NCBI GenBank assembly: GCA_036924285.1
Contig: JAYKYS010000004.1
Span: 27,746,001 to 27,810,000 of the forward strand
Direction: 5' to 3'
Origin: Asterella californica
Lineage: Eukaryota > Streptophyta > Marchantiopsida > Marchantiales > Aytoniaceae
DNA: 64,000 bases
The notes under the pieces are model-generated. The model did not search any database. It worked only from the letters and a program-made list of their open reading frames with translations, and was not told the origin of the DNA. The position numbers and the translations under genes are program-made. Below are positions 50,901 through 61,881 of the stretch, piece by piece (the stretch's first letter is position 1; each line of letters starts with the position of its first letter).

Positions 50901-51454
50901 AAAAGAAAATCTGTTGAACCAACCTTCAACTCCTTGAGCGTAGTTTCAGTGAACTTGTGACCGACCCGGCTAAGATCTCTCAAGCTTTTCTCCTTCGAAG
51001 ATTGCTGGACTCGCTGGTTAGAATCACTAGGTAATGGCTGAGCAACAGGTTTTACCTTCTTGTCTACCGTTTTGTACCTAGTATCAACTCTAACTTCAGG
51101 ATCTACGAATGACTCTATAGCTGTATAGAGCTCCCTAGAGTGTACTTCCACCACATGATCCTCATCTTCTTGCTCATGCATAGCAAGTTCATCGATGAAA
51201 TCTCCCAACCCTAACTCCAAATAAACACCTTCTATCTTATCATCCTCTTCAAGCACACCAACTCTCTTTAGATCTTTTTCAGTTTTTCGCACAACTTTCT
51301 GCTCCCACTTCTGCAAGTCAGCAAGTCGTGTATGTGTAGCAAATCCACTCCCAGAAAATCTCACAACTCCTGTACAAAAAGCACTTTCTTTCTCTAGCGA
51401 GAGTACCTCCTCCAATGTACCACTATGTCCTCGCTCTATAGCAGTACTTGTCAA
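47954..51454 (-). CDS. pol: Element B2 Pol: RT - RNase H - integrase - acidic tail
   Basis: An intact 1166-aa frame, homologous over its length to B1 Pol. RT has F-L-D-D-I (D384, D385); RNase H has V-D-T-S, K-R-E-L and E-T-D-C; integrase has the HHCC domain, V-V-D-L, T-A-D-R-G-E and K-S-E-R-G catalytic blocks and F-G-P-Y. It ends in a highly acidic ~30-residue tail with repeated Asp/Glu. The start is TTG at 51454, overlapping the gag stop; the frame is open upstream to ~51478 and is -1 relative to gag. Translation by -1 slippage on UUU next to the UGA stop is plausible. Probably an intact, recent element given the near-identical LTRs. Confidence 0.92.
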   Translation of the reverse strand: MTSTAIERGHSGTLEEVLSLEKESAFCTGVVRFSGSGFATHTRLADLQKWEQKVVRKTEKDLKRVGVLEEDDKIEGVYLELGLGDFIDELAMHEQEDEDHVVEVHSRELYTAIESFVDPEVRVDTRYKTVDKKVKPVAQPLPSDSNQRVQQSSKEKSLRDLSRVGHKFTETTLKELKVGSTDFLLSVEENRFREMLTRHGKAFAFEASEIGCVDPSIVAPMIIFTVPHAPWDLRPIPVPRAHLPKLIELLKEKMQMKILEPSFAPYSSRWFTVPKKSGALRFIQDMQPVNQVTIRNTGIGPIVGEFAEAFAGRAIYSIGDLYSGYDQFQLAEQSRDITTMRTPLGLVRMCTLPQGATNSVAHMMNGMNKVLREFIPEKTMPFLDDIPIKGCVEEEKDETMDQKGCRNFVADHISDCDKILSRLEEAHLTLSGAKSSFEVREVVIVGHLCGWFGRKPDPGKVDAIRRMKDTCGSTTEVRRFLGACVFYHVWIPHFAHVADPLYDLLRKHKRFAWEERHTEAIQRLKQLLSSPPVLRRVSYEDSKPVILTVDTSPIAIGWAVGQDDEEENRFAVRFGAKVLSERHRNYPQVKRELWGVVTAMKAEKDYLIGAPVIVETDCLPLLGMITNCNTPDIAMLRWIAYIKSLNPEFRHIAGKNNPVADMLSRARYEDEEEMIEDTEDVGTTVFCRAQGGESEHSKPFMEEIYEGEWIDIGRYLSMLTRQPGWSDAHFKQIRRKAYNYLLQGGYLWKHAKQGGKMPQRVVCKVDMQKLLMQEFHESLWAGHRGIYATFTKLKERYWWRNMYRDVVQFVETCQTCQEYSGIRHRDGLHPTYPLAMHYKWVVDLVIMPVGIWQMRYLVLAREELSNQVEGRALRTKSTEGVCKFLLEDVICRYGCVGKITADRGELNNDEAKAFFKRCGVKLALTTAYNPEGNAKSERGHPPIVKAIVKACKGRAREWPRFLPFALWADRSTHSSVTGYMPAELMQGQKPIMPIEEHIPTWSVLPWEDGMSTEDLLAVRIRQLERRPEDVEIALEKLKEARLRNKDRFDKRHRLRPKEIKEGDWVLVYDSSLDNQHSALRKFSKRWFGPYVVLVVLDNATYSLRELDGAELKVPIAGKRVKLFKKRDEGISMEEVGAEFDILDDDGEDLDDEDIANDIIEEDEDIV

Positions 51455-53850
51455 AAATCCTTGAATTCCTCCGTGACCTTAGGCAAGGAGCCACCCCTCA
51501 GATAATCTCTGTTCCTCTCGTGGTTTGCTGATACAGTTAGAAACTGTACCGCTCTCTTGCCATCTTGACTTCTGATCCGCGCATAAGCAAATCCATCATC
51601 CAAAACCTTGGTCTCCATCCTCACAGCTGTAATGTAAGGTTGACCGAGTATCACCGGGTAGGATGTACTATCTTGAACAAAGAAGTTTTGTTCAATAGTT
51701 ACATCTCCCACTTTTACTTTCACATCAGGACAAGCTCCATAGAGTTCTCCTCGTGTGTTGTTCGCTGTTCTGATCATCCAACCATGATCTATATCAACAG
51801 GCCATCCACCTTGCTTGTAGATGTCCTTAGAAACAATATTGATCTCTGATCCATGATCAATGAGAGCAACCACCGGATCTGTCATCTCTCCTACCTTCAC
51901 TAAGGCTTCGGTAGTAGCTCTAGCCCAATGTCCTCTAGTGTAATGGCTAGGGACCTTGTCATCGTTATCATCCTCAAACCGAACCTTGCGGTTGATGCAG
52001 CATTGAGCTAGTTCTAACTCTTCCTCTCTTGATATCCTTGTGTCTAATGCATTAGACACAGCGGTTTCTCCTGCCAATTGCCTTTTTCGTTTGATGGTGT
52101 CAATAATGACATCATGAAACTCCCTCTTGGCAATCCCAAGAACCTCTCGCAAAGTAAATTCGATCCTGGCATTGAGTACTCTCTCTTCTAGTACTCCTTT
52201 CAGATCCGTAGCAGCTTCAATATCAGACTGAAGCTTGTATGAAGGAGATTTACCTTTCTCCTTACCTCTGCTCTTCTCTGACTTCTCGGGAGTAGAGGAT
52301 ATGACCTCTTCCATAGTCTCCTCTGGTAGAGGCATCATCTCCGGTCTGAACTTTTCTCCTCTTGTTTGTCTCTTGAGAGCTGTTCTCTCTTCGCTAGGGC
52401 CTGCTTCATCTCGTTTGCGCTTCTCCTCCATGAGAGCCTCATGTTGACTCTTCGCCAAATAAGCATGAACAGACATTGTATCCACGGGATCATCCCATCC
52501 AGTAGCACCCCTGATTGCCGTGGCTGTTCTGAGCAACTCCTCCCTTGCCATTTTCCCCCTTTTGTTCGTGCTTACCGCGTGACTCCACATATCATGAGTA
52601 TCTCCATGCTTCTTAGAAGCACTTCTTTCTCGTACTACCTCAACTCCATAAGTAGCGGCTTCTACCGACGCAGTAGCATGCTGAGATAGATACTCCTCCA
52701 GTACTTGCTTCATTCCTCCTTTCCCGAAGTTGGTTCTAAGAATCTCTCCATTATCTTTCAGAGCAATCTTTCCTTCCTTCCAATAGACTACTCCATCTCG
52801 TAGAGTTTTGGCAAAATCACCACACTCTCTTCGAGCATGATCAGAACTATCACACCAAATGCATCTCTGTACATAATCTTGCTTAGGAGCAAGTCTGGTA
52901 TCATGTGCTCCTCCCTTCTCTTCCAACCTTGCTAACTTGATCTGCAAGTCCCTCATTCCTTTTACCAACTCTTCCATAGTATCTCTTTGCGGTACAACTT
53001 TCGGGACAAGAACAGTAGGAAGTGGAACTTGAGGTACATGCACAATAGGTGCTTGCACATTGGGTACCATTGGTTGCCTACGAGGTACTATGATCGGTGG
53101 TGGTCTCTCTTCTTGTCTTACCACCACCTTCCCTCTCCGGTACTCTCGTTTCGCAAGTACACTCACTGCTTCAGAGACCTTTCTCCAGTCAGTCGTGAGT
53201 CCGTTGTCTTCCATCCTATCTTCCAGAAGCAGCTCCAACTCCCTTTGTAATTCATTGTTGGCTGTTTGCAGAAACAACTCCACCTTGTCGTTCTCCAATG
53301 TGAGCTTCTCCATCCGAGACAACTGAAGGAATTGTCTCTCATACTCCCGAAATAGCTCTGTGGCAACAAGCCCTTTGTTGGGTTTGTTTACCCACTCCAT
53401 GAATGACTTCTTAGTCACTCGGTCTGCATCTTCTAAAGAATACTCTTCTTTCAGCTGAAGAGTAAATCCTTCCCACGTAGCACCATGAGATCGGATGATG
53501 TCCTTCATGTGCTCTCGTAGTTCAGGTACGACAGCAAGCGCAAATGTACTCACCATCTCTCTTTCAGGCACCTTGCTCAACTCCATCTCTCGGGAATAGT
53601 ACTTTAGGTACTTGGATATGTTCTTCCCGTCAAACTGATCTAGCAACCCCACAACAGATTGCAAGGCTTTAGTAGCCATTGCTTCTTTCCGTTCAGTGGC
53701 TTGCTGTTGTTGCATTACCAACGCGAATGCCTCAAGCAATCGCATATCAGACCGTGAAAGCTTGGTCACCTTTTGAGCCTCTCCAGATGTAGAAGCCTCA
53801 TCTACGTAATGACCCAACCCTTCAATGTCCATGGTGGTAAAACCACGCAC
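51451..53850 (-). CDS. gag-pro: Element B2 Gag-protease
   Basis: 799 codons from ATG 53850 to TGA 51451-51453. Same plan as B1: capsid-like Gag, CCHC knuckle (R-C-I-W-C-D-S), charged linker, and protease with D665-H-G-S. The primer-binding site lies ~20 nt upstream. The end sequence GAT-TTT-TGA allows a -1 slip of the Phe tRNA on UUUU, leading into pol. There is no canonical X_XXY_YYZ heptamer here, unlike B1. Confidence 0.9.
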   Translation of the reverse strand: MRGFTTMDIEGLGHYVDEASTSGEAQKVTKLSRSDMRLLEAFALVMQQQQATERKEAMATKALQSVVGLLDQFDGKNISKYLKYYSREMELSKVPEREMVSTFALAVVPELREHMKDIIRSHGATWEGFTLQLKEEYSLEDADRVTKKSFMEWVNKPNKGLVATELFREYERQFLQLSRMEKLTLENDKVELFLQTANNELQRELELLLEDRMEDNGLTTDWRKVSEAVSVLAKREYRRGKVVVRQEERPPPIIVPRRQPMVPNVQAPIVHVPQVPLPTVLVPKVVPQRDTMEELVKGMRDLQIKLARLEEKGGAHDTRLAPKQDYVQRCIWCDSSDHARRECGDFAKTLRDGVVYWKEGKIALKDNGEILRTNFGKGGMKQVLEEYLSQHATASVEAATYGVEVVRERSASKKHGDTHDMWSHAVSTNKRGKMAREELLRTATAIRGATGWDDPVDTMSVHAYLAKSQHEALMEEKRKRDEAGPSEERTALKRQTRGEKFRPEMMPLPEETMEEVISSTPEKSEKSRGKEKGKSPSYKLQSDIEAATDLKGVLEERVLNARIEFTLREVLGIAKREFHDVIIDTIKRKRQLAGETAVSNALDTRISREEELELAQCCINRKVRFEDDNDDKVPSHYTRGHWARATTEALVKVGEMTDPVVALIDHGSEINIVSKDIYKQGGWPVDIDHGWMIRTANNTRGELYGACPDVKVKVGDVTIEQNFFVQDSTSYPVILGQPYITAVRMETKVLDDGFAYARIRSQDGKRAVQFLTVSANHERNRDYLRGGSLPKVTEEFKDF

Positions 53851-53869
53851 GTACCTCTCACCCTAGACT

Positions 53870-53888
53870 TTTCACGTCGAGTTCACCA
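53870..53888 (-). other. Element B2 primer-binding site
   Basis: Minus strand TGGTGAACTCGACGTGAA, two nt from the LTR end (53891). Same site as in B1, so both families use the same tRNA primer, not identified here. Confidence 0.6.
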
Positions 53889-53890
53889 GC

Positions 53891-56295
53891 TATCGTATAA
53901 CGTGTTTTTCTGTCTAGGAATACACGGGGTATATGGCTGTGTAGAGGTATGTGGATTGACAAGGTTGGATCTAGATCTGGATGTTTCCACTCAAATGTTT
54001 CACTATCTACTCTTCTAGCCTGAGTGACCTTGTATCCGCTCGTCTCAAGTTTAAAGCTTGCTACGATCCAAGGTTACGTATAGGTTGCATAAACTTGTGT
54101 TACAAACAGATCTTTTGTATTCTAACTAAAAATACTCAGATCTGTATTATCTAACTGAAGTTATTCATCTATATCACTGGAAGCCTGACTTCTGAATAGC
54201 TCCCCAGCGACGCTAACTGGCCATCAATCCAACTATCACAACTTCATAGTACAATCAGAAGATACTAAGATCACTCAATCAACTTGATAGAGTATCGATA
54301 CAACTTGCTGTACACCCTGGTCTACCGAGTATTCCAGCAAGGCAAAACATGCATAATCCAAAACACTATTCAGATCTCAATATAGCACCAACGGCGGTAG
54401 TACCTGGCAGCTCCGAGAATCCAAACAGCGGCTTAAGACTCATGGTGGCTCCGTTCTCCTTCATCACCAAGAGCTGAAATCAGCCCCACACCTTCCAATG
54501 TCGAGTTGTATGCAGGTATGGCAGTTTCAGCAACAAACTCCTCTCCAAATTGCTCGAAAATGATCAAATTGACAATAGATGATATCGAAAAAACCCGAAA
54601 CTGCTCATAACAGAAGTATTTTTGAACTTTGAGATCTCAGTCCTTCCAAACTACTCGACCAATGATGATCAAACTTCACAGGAAGCTTGATTGGACCCTT
54701 CACTCCTACCCTGAACAATTTTCAGGTCGAAATCTCAAACCAATTCTCAGATATGGATCAAACCGTAATCTGTGCTAACTTCAGAGCTTTACAGACCCAG
54801 GTACATTTGATCCAAGATTCTGAACAAACTACTCGACCATTTGAGGTGAAACTTCCCAAGTATCTTACTGATAAGACATTCTTCAATCCTGGAAAGTTTC
54901 ACTCAGAAATTCGACTCAGATCTTAAGCAATAGCAAACTATCCATGGCTATCACAGTTCGCTGTCCCCGTCTTATCCCATCTGCACTTCTCAACTTCAAT
55001 CGGTCGGTTCAGAATCCAAATCGATCAAGAAACTGACCAAATTGATATCAAAATGACCAGCACGCCGTCAGTTCTCCAACCCAACAGACAGCTCCTCAAA
55101 ACTCCTCGCGAGTCTCTCAGAACAACCAGAAACGTAGCAGTAGGTACAAATTTCACCCCCCTCCACTCAATTGATCATAACGCGCTCATACTTTCATCAA
55201 ATCGATCGATTCTTCAGCCCAGATTGTAGCCCCGGTCGAGAGCTCTCCAACCATACCCTCCGTTTCGTGAATGGACCTCTGAAGCCTCCAGAAACCACAG
55301 AAACGTCGCGAGGATCAGCTAGAACACCATTGGTCCAAAAGTGGACCAATAAGAGCAAAAAGAACTTTACTTTTTGTCTTTTCTCCTCTTAACTTTTCCC
55401 TTAGAACGAATTTTTACTCTCCAAGGAGACACAAGACATCAACAACACTCTAAGACTTCACAAAATCCTTCAGATATGTCGATGGATTCTTCGCGGTCCG
55501 TAACTACACAGAAGCGCTCAACTAGAATGAAACCAGTGAGCCGCAGACTAATACAACGTCAAGATTACAACCTGAAAACGTTCTACAATAAAAGGTACGA
55601 CAAAAGGAAATGGTGAAGCTATCACTCGATTGTAATATTCTTGCCCGAAGTTTCTCACGATCCAAGCCCCATGATTGATCTTCGGTCTGCAATGGCACCG
55701 GACATCGACCCAAAGGTTGAAAGGAACGTTCGATGGATAGTTGAGATCCATCGTTCTTCACAACAAAATGTACACCGTCATATCCCAAGTCTCTCCGTAT
55801 GTTACGATTGGAAGGATCACCGGAAGCTGTAACTCCATCACCCTCCCCATGAACTCATCACCAAAGTACGCAACTAACCACTGTCGAAAGTGATCGCGGT
55901 GGATGCAATGAAGCTTGATGTGAAACGGATTCGGGAAAGGAAGATCTGGAACCGGTAACACACCTCCGTCCATAACCACCACTCCTGCAGTTCTTCACTC
56001 CTCCATGCAGACCACCGAGAACCCTTACGAATCACCCGCTGAGAGAGAATGTCGTATGAACCTTCGACCCCCCATTTTATACACAATCGCGGCGACAAGG
56101 ACCACTGAAGTGAACGCGCACAGATCGATGACTTGGCACATTCCTCTACCGTGCGATCACTTAAACAGATAATCACAAACGTGGCACTCATCACACCGTT
56201 CGGCGAGTTACGCGATACGGTTCACGAAACACGGAAAAGAAACACAACATAGGTTACACAAGAATTTCACACAGGAGCCGAACCACAACATGACA
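53891..56295 (-). repeat. B2 LTR shared between two tandem units (2405 bp)
   Basis: It serves as 5' LTR of the intact B2 (51451-53850) and as 3' LTR of the truncated B2 pol to its right. It is followed at 56296 by the same purine tract and pol 3' end as at 47891. Its position in the middle of a pol-LTR-gag-pol-LTR series shows a tandem array. Confidence 0.9.
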
Positions 56296-56358
56296 TCCAC
56301 CCCTTCTAAACTTGCGCATCCTCTGGTATGCGCCAACACTCACAAGTTGTGGTCGGCA

Positions 56359-59034
56359 TCACACTATATCTTCATCTTCTTCAATGATGTCGTTGGCAAT
56401 ATCTTCGTCATCCAAATCTTCTCCGTCATCATCCAAGATATCAAACTCTGCTCCGACTTCCTCCATGCTTATCCCTTCATCTCGCTTCTTGAAGAGTTTC
56501 ACACGCTTGCCTGCAATGGGAACCTTGAGCTCTGCCCCATCAAGCTCTCTTAGTGAATAAGTGGCATTGTCAAGCACGACAAGAACCACATACGGGCCGA
56601 ACCATCGCTTAGAGAATTTTCTAAGCGCACTGTGTTGGTTGTCCAAGCTACTATCGTAGACCAACACCCAATCTCCTTCTTTAATCTCCTTTGGCCTTAA
56701 TCGATGACGCTTATCGAATCTGTCTTTGTTTCTCAAGCGCGCCTCTTTCAGCTTCTCCAATGCAATCTCTACATCTTCAGGTCTTCTCTCTAGTTGACGG
56801 ATTCGGACAGCAAGAAGATCTTCTGTAGACATACCATCCTCCCAAGGTAGAACACTCCAAGTAGGTATGTGCTCCTCAATGGGCATGATAGGTTTCTGCC
56901 CCTGCATCAACTCCGCCGGCATATATCCCGTAACTGAACTATGAGTCGAACGATCAGCCCATAATGCAAACGGAAGAAATCTTGGCCATTCTCTTGCCCT
57001 CCCCTTGCAAGCTTTCACAATAGCTTTCACAATAGGAGGATGACCACGTTCACTCTTCGCATTACCTTCTGGATTGTAGGCTGTGGTGAGAGCTAACTTC
57101 ACACCACACCTCTTGAAGAACGCTTTAGCCTCATCATTGTTCAGCTCCCCTCGATCAGCCGTGATCTTCCCAACACAACCATATCTACAAATCACATCTT
57201 CCAACAAGAATTTGCAGACTCCCTCTGTGGATTTTGTCCGTAAGGCTCGCCCTTCCACTTGGTTGGACAATTCCTCACGTGCCAAAACTAAGTATCGCAT
57301 CTGCCATATACCAACTGGCATAATAACAAGATCTACTACCCACTTATAATGCATTGCAAGTGGATAAGTAGGATGTAATCCATCTCGATGCCGAATTCCT
57401 GAATACTCTTGACAAGTTTGGCATGTCTCCACAAATTGAACTACATCTCTGTACATGTTACGCCACCAATATCTCTCCTTCAGCTTTGTAAAGGTGGCAT
57501 AAATACCTCTATGTCCTGCCCACAAGCTCTCATGAAACTCCTGCATGAGTAACTTCTGCATGTCAACCTTGCACACAACCCTTTGTGGCATCTTACCACC
57601 TTGCTTAGCATGTTTCCACAAATAACCACCTTGTAGCAAGTAGTTATAAGCCTTCCTCCTGATTTGTTTAAAGTGGGCATCACTCCATCCTGGCTGTCTA
57701 GTCAACATGCTTAGATAGCTTAGATAGCGTAACTTCCCATCCTTCTTCTTTGCAAAAAGAACTGGGGCTCCATAAGGTGACTTGCTGGTTCGAATATATC
57801 CCCGCGCTAATAGCTCGCCGAGTTGTCGTTTCAACTCAAGGAGTTCCACCTGATTGAGTCGATAAGGGGCTTTGGAAGGTGGTTCTGATCCTGGCAAGAC
57901 CTCGATCTTGTGATCCACCACCCGCCTTGGAGGTAACTCAGCAGGTAACTCGTCCGTCAAGACATCCTCAAACTCCTTAATCACTTCACGAAGCATCTTC
58001 GGAAGTTTAGTCGCGTCCCCTGATGTTTCCTCTTGCCTATCACCCGCCATCAAATCTGCAACCCGCATCAAACACATGACCCCGTCGTTGAAGTCCATCT
58101 GTTTACCTTTGATCAAATTCACTGCAAAGTCATCAATCTTCCGCGCCTTCCGGATCAGCCTCACTCCCAGCTTCCGCCCTTTAACTCTGACATTCAACCT
58201 CAAAGGTCTCCGTCTAAGTTCCACTTCAAACCTGTCCAAGAAAGTGTTCCCCAAAACCGCATGGATATCATCCATCTCGCACACCGTGAAGTTCTCTGTG
58301 AACTCCAACTTCCCACACGCAAATCGTACGTCCAAGGCCACTTCAGAAGTTTGGTACGTCTTGCCCTTGGCAAAGCGTACCTGAATAGGCTTGTCTGCCT
58401 TGGAGGTAGACAAGCCCAACTTCTTCACCAACTTTGGACTTATGAATGAGTGAGTCGCTCCTGTGTCCACAAGAAAAGTAACATCACGGTTAGCAACCTT
58501 GGCTTGTAGATACATCAGTCCTGGCGTCTTCTTCGTGGTTCTCAAGGTCACAGTCATCTGGCCCTCCAACAAGTCCTTTGCAACAAACGCATTCATGCTA
58601 CAGTTACTAACCTTAGGTTTCGTGCACCCCTTAGCAATGTGACCCGCCTCGCCACAGTTGTAGCAAGTAAACTTAGCGCCATTGCCTTTCTGAGGTGTCT
58701 GCCCCTTAGGTTTTACTCCTGTTTGCTGCCGCTTTGCTGCCGGGGCAGAAGTATCTTTCCGATCCTTCTCACCCCCATCCCATTGTCGCTTGAAGCCCTT
58801 GTTCTTCTTCTGGAACTTGTCCGTGCTGCGAGGTTCAAAAGGTTTTTGTTGCTGGACTTCATCGTCCCCAATTCGCTCCGCTAGCTTCAAAAGTTCGGCA
58901 CTTGTCGCAGGTAGCTCCGGCATTCGAAAGAGAGCCTTCTCCGAGCTCGACTTGAGTCCCCCAATGAATATACATATTTTGGTCTCCTCAGTCCACTTGG
59001 AGAACGAATCCAGTTTGGCACTGAACTCGCGCAC
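56359..59034 (-). pseudogene. Chimeric ORF: element C gag/protease/RT start fused in frame to B2 integrase
   Basis: 891 open codons. From 59034 to ~57727: C Gag end, CCHC knuckle (C-Y-N-C), protease with V-D-T-G-A, and the first RT residues (K-K-K-D-G-K-L-R). From ~57726 to 56359: the B2 pol C-terminal 450 codons (integrase and acidic tail). The join has a 9-bp direct duplication, GCTTAGATA (57709-57717 and 57718-57726), next to a shared GCG (57727-57729), and stays in frame. RT catalytic core and RNase H are absent. It is a recombination product and not a natural family protein. Confidence 0.9.
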
Positions 59035-59700
59035 ATAAGCACTTAAGGTCCCTGTCTGCTTCAGCCGAACTAACTCAACACCGTCCTGAATCCTCTGATA
59101 CTCCGGAGTGAATCATCCCGCGAGCAACTCCTTGAACTCCTTCCAACCAAGCGCCGAGACGGTCAAGGCATGCTCATCCCTGTATGCGGTCCACCAGAGA
59201 AGCGCATGGTCCTTCAAGAACGTAACCGCCGCTCTCACTTTGTCTGACTCCTGAGCCTGATGCGCTTCAAAGTATAAGTCTAACTCGGTTAAGAAATCCT
59301 TAACCTTGCGAGTCCGTCCTATACCTGTAAACGGAGTCGGCAAATTCGTCTTACAAAGCTTCCTGGTAGACGAGGAACTTCCTTGGCCTGCCTCAAGCTC
59401 AGCGATACGTTTATCCCTTGAGGCCATCCCTTCCTGCATGGTCTTCATCATTTTGATGAGTTCCGCATACAAGGCTCCTTGACTTCCCGCGCCTGCATCG
59501 TTGGGCACCGTTGGCAAGACTCCATCTTGCTGCAGCGGTGCCACAGCTGGAACTGGGCTTCCTTGACGTTGGGGCGAAGGTTGTCGGTTATCGTCCCCTG
59601 ACTGTGCCTCGGGGCTAGCTCGAGTCGATCTGGTCCCGGTGTCCATCGCCGCTCCCCGTCTCTTGGTCTTCCTCCTGGAACTCTGTCCTTCTTCGGCCAT
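59035..59700 (-). pseudogene. gag: Element C Gag N-terminal part with in-frame stop
   Basis: ATG at 59700, basic Arg/Lys-rich start, low-complexity region, a short coiled coil, then the capsid-like domain. A TGA at 59113-59115 interrupts the frame, which continues unchanged into the chimeric ORF (both in the same frame). The stop fits CGA-to-TGA or TGG-to-TGA decay. The capsid domain spans this stop. Confidence 0.82.
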
Positions 59701-59806
59701 CGCTCCAAGTATTCACCTAGAAACGCTGATCCGCTTCGTGTCTTGCGTCCCTCCTCAAGCGTCCAGCCTTCAGCCGCTACCTCAAGTTCTCGCTCACCGA
59801 AGCGTC

Positions 59807-59819
59807 GGCTCTGATACCA
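59807..59819 (-). other. Element C primer-binding site (tRNA-iMet)
   Basis: Minus strand TGGTATCAGAGCC, two nt from the LTR. This is the classic complement of the plant initiator Met tRNA 3' end. Confidence 0.85.
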
Positions 59820-59821
59820 CT

Positions 59822-60947
59822 TTTCGCGCACCTACCGTCTTGTTGCGTCAGCGGAAGCTCTAGCTCCGTAGGTCGCAAACTTTACACCGCTAACCTGCAA
59901 ACACAATCACAAGTTAGCGTCCATGCACCACTTACCTTAGATCTGTTTGGTCCGGACCGGAGCCGGACCGTCTCCCTAATCATCAAGCTCAGCCATCCTA
60001 AGTCCCGACTTAGATCCGACTAAGTCGGTCCCAAACATGAGCAAGTCACAATATGACTTGGGGCGGACTTCCCATAAAGTCCAGGGTCCTAAACGGTGCC
60101 TCCAGCACACCTAGCGGCCCAACCGCCCGTGATGTCCGTCTGGGTCTAGGCTCCCGAACGGTGGTCTGACCCGCCGACTCGTTCCCTAGTCTTGCCCCAG
60201 CCCTTGCATCGTTCCTAAGTCCAGACATCCAAATCTGGATCGGAACGTGCCTTGGAACCGGCCCAGCCATCACCTCATGCCCCCAGAGTCCGCCCGCCGA
60301 ACCATGGGGTCGGGTGACTCGTCCTGGCCCATCCAGGCATCGAGCCCCCCTCATATATACTTCTGGGGATCGGCGGCCCCGCCCTCCTCTTTGGTCCCTG
60401 AAAATTATACCACAACCCGATTGTGGTTCGGCCATAACTTCCAGCTCGGAGGTCAGATTGAGGAGTGTTATATATCACTGGAAAGCTCTCGACGAGATCT
60501 TTCCAATGATACCTCACTCGCCTCGAGATCTTACGTGGAGCTCCGTCCACGACCTAAAACGTCCCTGGAGCTCCAACACTTAGCAGTTTTTCCGAAAACC
60601 TGTGGTCCAGACCCAGGGTCGAACCCTGTGGTTCGTCTGCGTCTCGGACCCACGTCTCGGTCCCACGTCTCGGACCCACGTCTCAGACCTATGTCTGAGA
60701 CTCATGTTTCAGCCCGTTCTCAGACTCGCCCCCTTAGGTCAGCGTTCGTCTGGGGCCCTCTTGGGTAGGCCCTTATGTCCTAACCCAAGGTTCTAACCTT
60801 GGTTCAGAGAACCACTTAGGGTTCTTCTGATCCCGACTTCCCGGCCAAGCCGTTAAGTCCTACTCGCAGCGTTCACAACCTAACGCAAGTCCGCTAGGGT
60901 TCTGTTGTTCGCGTCTGCGCCCGATCTTGAGAATGAGGGGCGCGACA
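59822..60947 (-). repeat. Chromovirus C 5' LTR (1126 bp)
   Basis: Pair of 41515-42627, 13 bp longer by one tandem unit. Followed by the GGCAG duplicate (60948-60952), after which F' gag resumes. Confidence 0.92.
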
Positions 60948-60952
60948 GGCAG

Positions 60953-61881
60953 TCCAGTTCTGGTATGGGATACTAGACCGGGAGCTGCGTAGGAGAGTTA
61001 GAGATGCTACTCTTCTTAGAGATACCGCTCCGACGTTGGCGGTTGTCTTTAGTCTGGCTGAGCGGATTGAGCTCAACATGGTGGAGGAGAGGGTGGTGGT
61101 TGTTGGGTTCAGCAAGGAGACACCACATGGAGCGACCACCTCTTCTCGAGGATCACAGGCTACGCAACAGCGTGGTGGTGGTGGTGGTAAGGATCGTGCA
61201 GAGCAGTCACGATCGCAGGGAGGTGTAGGAGGATCTGGTGGGCAGAAGCCCATGCCGTCCTTCTCTAGTCAGCAGCAAGCGGGTCCTTGCTGGACGTGTG
61301 ATGGTCCTCATCAGCAGAGGGACTGTCCACAGAGGAGAGGTTATGAGACGTCAGGGACATCAGGGACGTCTTCAGCAGTACCTAGGCAATGTGAGCATTG
61401 CGGACGACCTGGTCACAGTAGTGACCGTTGTTTTGATCTCCATCCCGAGTTGCGGCAAGGGAAGGCTGATCGTGGACGAGGCGGAGGAGCTCAGGGAGGC
61501 CGTGGTGGTCGAGCTGGAGGTAGAGGTCCAGCACCTGGGAGAGGACCGATCGGTCCACCGCCTGCTACGACATCAGAAGCAGGTATGGCTGCTCGGATTG
61601 AGCAGTTGGAGCAGAGGATAGCTAGTATGGCTATGGCTCAGCGGAGATCGGGTGGAACAGAGGCTTCCACGTCTTATGGAGGAGAAGGAGGTGACTTCGA
61701 CTTCATGGCTGGTGTGGCGCAGATTGAGGCATCTGCAGCAGTGACTAGAGGTGCAGTACGTGCCTCTGAGCCACGAGGTGCGTCAGTGGAGTTGGATCCA
61801 CAACGCGGGGAGGCTGGTAGACAAGCTTCCCCAGTCGTTCACGTTATCGGAGGCGTTGAGGACCACATCTATGGTTCCTAA
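60953..61881 (+). pseudogene. gag: Element F' Gag, C-terminal part
   Basis: Continues the 41514 breakpoint of F' gag; the duplicated GGCAG is 60948-60952. It holds the W-Y-G-I-L block, both CCHC-type knuckles, the Arg-Gly box and the C-terminal coiled coil, ending at TAA 61879-61881. The overlap with the next frame is identical to that in F. Confidence 0.88.
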
